From Mayfieldus sp963740555 (GTDB lineage: Bacteria > Actinomycetota > Thermoleophilia > Solirubrobacterales > 70-9): DNA of 64,000 bases. Each line of letters opens with the position of its first letter. Within the stretch, counting starts at the first letter, position 1. This document shows positions 62,376 to 64,000 of this stretch, piece after piece. The stretch lies in contig CAVUES010000010.1 in NCBI GenBank assembly GCA_963740555.1, forward strand, positions 62,001-126,000, in the 5' to 3' direction. The position numbers and the translations under genes were made by a program. The notes under the pieces are model-generated. The model was not told the DNA's origin. It did no database searches and saw only the letters and a list, made by a program, of their open reading frames with translations.

Positions 62376-63302
62376 CTAGCCCTGCTCGGTTACTTCCGAA
62401 GTCTCGAGGTGTCCGCTTCGGTTCGACGCTCGGAGTTGGGCGGCGAGCGTTGTGCTGCCGGTGACGATCAGCAACGCAACGTTGACGGGGACGACCAGCA
62501 ACGCGCCTTTGGCCTGGCTCACCTCTCCGACTCCGACCGCCACGCCCAGATATGCCGAGGCCGGGATCGTGGTCACCGATATCGCCACTCCGACCGCCGC
62601 GCTGGCGCGGGTCTCGAACGAGAGCATCGCCGCCACGCCGGCGGCGGCTGCGACCATCACCGTCACGTAGTTGGTCTTCGCAAGCGAGCCCAAGCCGCCC
62701 CCTCCGATCCTGAAATCGCTCGGCAGGATCGCCGTCAGGTCGAGGAACACCGCAACCACAGCGGCGACGCAGGCGACCAGCAATAGCCCGATCACAAGCG
62801 TCGCGCCCGCACTGCGCGCCAGCCGGGCCCGTCGACCCACGATTCCCACGCAGGTGGCGCTGATCGGCAAGAGGTCGGGGCTCACCGCCATCGCGCCGAC
62901 GATCAGGATCGAGTTGCGGGTGATGACACCGAGCGCGGCGATCACCCCGGCGACGGCCATCAAGGCGATGAATCGCCCCAGGGGACGCGATTGGGCACGG
63001 GCCTCGCCCATGACCTCGACCCAGGCGAATTCACCGCCGGAGCTGGCGGTGCGGCCGACGACGACGGGGGCGACGACCTCCCCTCGCGTGAGGACGAAGC
63101 TCTCAGTCCCGGCGCCGATCCGTTCCATGACGGCGACCACGTGGTCCGCCGCCGCGGGCATCACGTCGGCGGTCACGACGACCGACTCGGTGCCGCCGAC
63201 GGAAGGCGCGCTGACCATGCGCCGCACGCCGGCGTTCTCGGCAAGGGCCTCCGCTGCCCCTCGGGCCTTGTCGGGGCTGACCTCGAGACGTAGTTGCAGC
63301 AT
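62376..63302 (-). CDS. DUF389 membrane protein
   Basis: 308 residues. N-terminal ~95 residues form a soluble ferredoxin-like domain (MLQLRLEVSPDKARGAAEAL, VVTADVMPAAADHVVAVMER), then six or so TM helices with the family pattern IALMAVAGVIAALGVITRN, ILIVGAMAVSPDLLPI and VGVAISVTTIPASAYLGVA. Function of DUF389 proteins is unknown. First chromosomal gene after the island. Confidence 0.88.
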   Translation of the reverse strand: MLQLRLEVSPDKARGAAEALAENAGVRRMVSAPSVGGTESVVVTADVMPAAADHVVAVMERIGAGTESFVLTRGEVVAPVVVGRTASSGGEFAWVEVMGEARAQSRPLGRFIALMAVAGVIAALGVITRNSILIVGAMAVSPDLLPISATCVGIVGRRARLARSAGATLVIGLLLVACVAAVVAVFLDLTAILPSDFRIGGGGLGSLAKTNYVTVMVAAAAGVAAMLSFETRASAAVGVAISVTTIPASAYLGVAVGVGEVSQAKGALLVVPVNVALLIVTGSTTLAAQLRASNRSGHLETSEVTEQG

Positions 63303-63437
63303 CTGGGGCTAGGGGCCGACGGTGACGGCTGCACTATGGCCCCTGGCGAGGACACGATCCTCATCAAACGAAGTCGGGGAGTAGATTGGCCGCGCCGCAG
63401 TCGAGGACCGACCTATCGCCAACCGAAGGAGGCTGCC

Positions 63438-64000
63438 GTGTCCGACACCGCCCAGCCGGATCAGCCGAGGGAGACCAGCCTCGCGGAGCGCTACTTCACC
63501 CAGCCGGTCGCCGATCGACGCCTGCCCGAGCACAGCTGCGAGCCCCGCGTCGCCCTGGAGATGGTGGAGTCGGAGATGTTGCTGGATGGCGACCCGGCGA
63601 AGAACCTGGCCACCTTCGTGACCACCTGGATGGAGCCCGAGGCACGCGCGGTGATCGTCGCCAACCTGCACCGCAACTACATCGACCACGCCGAGTACCC
63701 GCGCACGGCCGAGGTCTCCCGACGCTGTGTGCGGATGCTCCACGACCTCTTCCATGGGGAGGGCGAGCCGGACTCGCCCGGGGCCGCCTGTGCAGGGTCC
63801 TCCGAGGCGGTGATGCTCGGGGCGCTGGCGATGAAATGGCGCTGGAAGGAGGCACGCGAGAAGGCCGGCAAGCCGGCGGACAAGCCAAACCTGGTCTATG
63901 GGGCCGACGTCCATGTCGTCTGGGACAAGTTCTGCCGCTACTTCGACGTCGAGCCGCGCCAGGTGAATCTGGCCAAGGGCCGCTACACGGTCGGCCCCGA
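63438..64000 (+). CDS. gadB: Glutamate decarboxylase, 5' part
   Basis: PLP enzyme turning glutamate into GABA with consumption of a proton, used in acid resistance. The first 187 residues are visible: LEMVESEMLLDGDPAKNLAT, HRNYIDHAEYPRTAEVSRRC, AGSSEAVMLGALAMKWRWKE, KPNLVYGADVHVVWDKFCRY, all characteristic of GadA/B. GTG 63438 has a strong AAGGAGG site 6-7 nt upstream. The PLP-binding Lys lies beyond the window edge. Confidence 0.95.
   Translation, partial: MSDTAQPDQPRETSLAERYFTQPVADRRLPEHSCEPRVALEMVESEMLLDGDPAKNLATFVTTWMEPEARAVIVANLHRNYIDHAEYPRTAEVSRRCVRMLHDLFHGEGEPDSPGAACAGSSEAVMLGALAMKWRWKEAREKAGKPADKPNLVYGADVHVVWDKFCRYFDVEPRQVNLAKGRYTVGP

Overview
The window is about 70% GC with dense, often overlapping genes, three tRNAs and no rRNA. 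It looks like a high-GC actinobacterium, and I infer class Thermoleophilia (Solirubrobacterales-like). The support is: an HspR/HAIR heat-shock circuit, inositol-phospholipid genes (ino1, CDP-alcohol phosphotransferase, PimA-like glycosyltransferase), a luciferase-like oxidoreductase of the F420 type, secreted proteins with Lys-rich C-terminal modules, and many leaderless TANNNT promoters. The taxonomic call is inference.

Layout. 1-6.9 kb: purine genes (purC, and a GYD-purD-purE-purB operon) with a P450 and a secreted protein between them. 7-10.3 kb: a stress-protein-like membrane protein and a two-gene envelope unit (membrane anchor plus tandem lytic transglycosylase). 10.5-20.2 kb: protein quality control (clpB; dnaK-grpE-dnaJ-hspR) enclosing a DrrAB-type ABC exporter. 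20.3-24.4 kb: secreted nuclease/phosphatase, cytochrome c, endonuclease III, PfkB kinase, PAP2-like enzyme. 24.5-29.4 kb: a phosphatidylinositol-type lipid run ending in a GT-PHP fusion, a UDG-like protein and a zinc ribbon. 29.4-41.6 kb: housekeeping genes (LLM oxidoreductase, RNA methyltransferase, M3 peptidase, argF, tRNA-Glu, lgt, SDR, AKR, acyl-AMP ligase). 41.6-42.4 kb: a small insertion carrying a LAGLIDADG-like gene that duplicated the 5' half of tRNA-Val. 42.6-54.4 kb: MmpL transporter, short FtsH, paired SGNH hydrolases, paired secreted metalloproteases, Mth938-like protein, FAH hydrolase.

54.57-62.31 kb is a genomic island in the 3' end of tRNA-Asp, bounded by a perfect 44-bp direct repeat. 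It carries a frameshifted tyrosine integrase, an excisionase-like gene, a lipoprotein/serine-hydrolase pair inside imperfect inverted repeats, and a compact six-gene operon. Four or five of those six proteins have winged-helix-like regions, one also has a HEPN-like R-x6-H motif, and one is a three-TM membrane protein. This operon is my best candidate for an undescribed system, plausibly anti-phage defence. After the island come a DUF389 membrane protein and the start of a glutamate decarboxylase gene.

A recurring theme is leaderless transcription: at least a dozen genes have a TANNNT-like -10 ending 6-9 nt before the start codon, which moved several starts (pfkB, PAP2, argF, the second EEP protein). 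At two loci divergent start codons lie only 18-19 nt apart over one shared -10 core.
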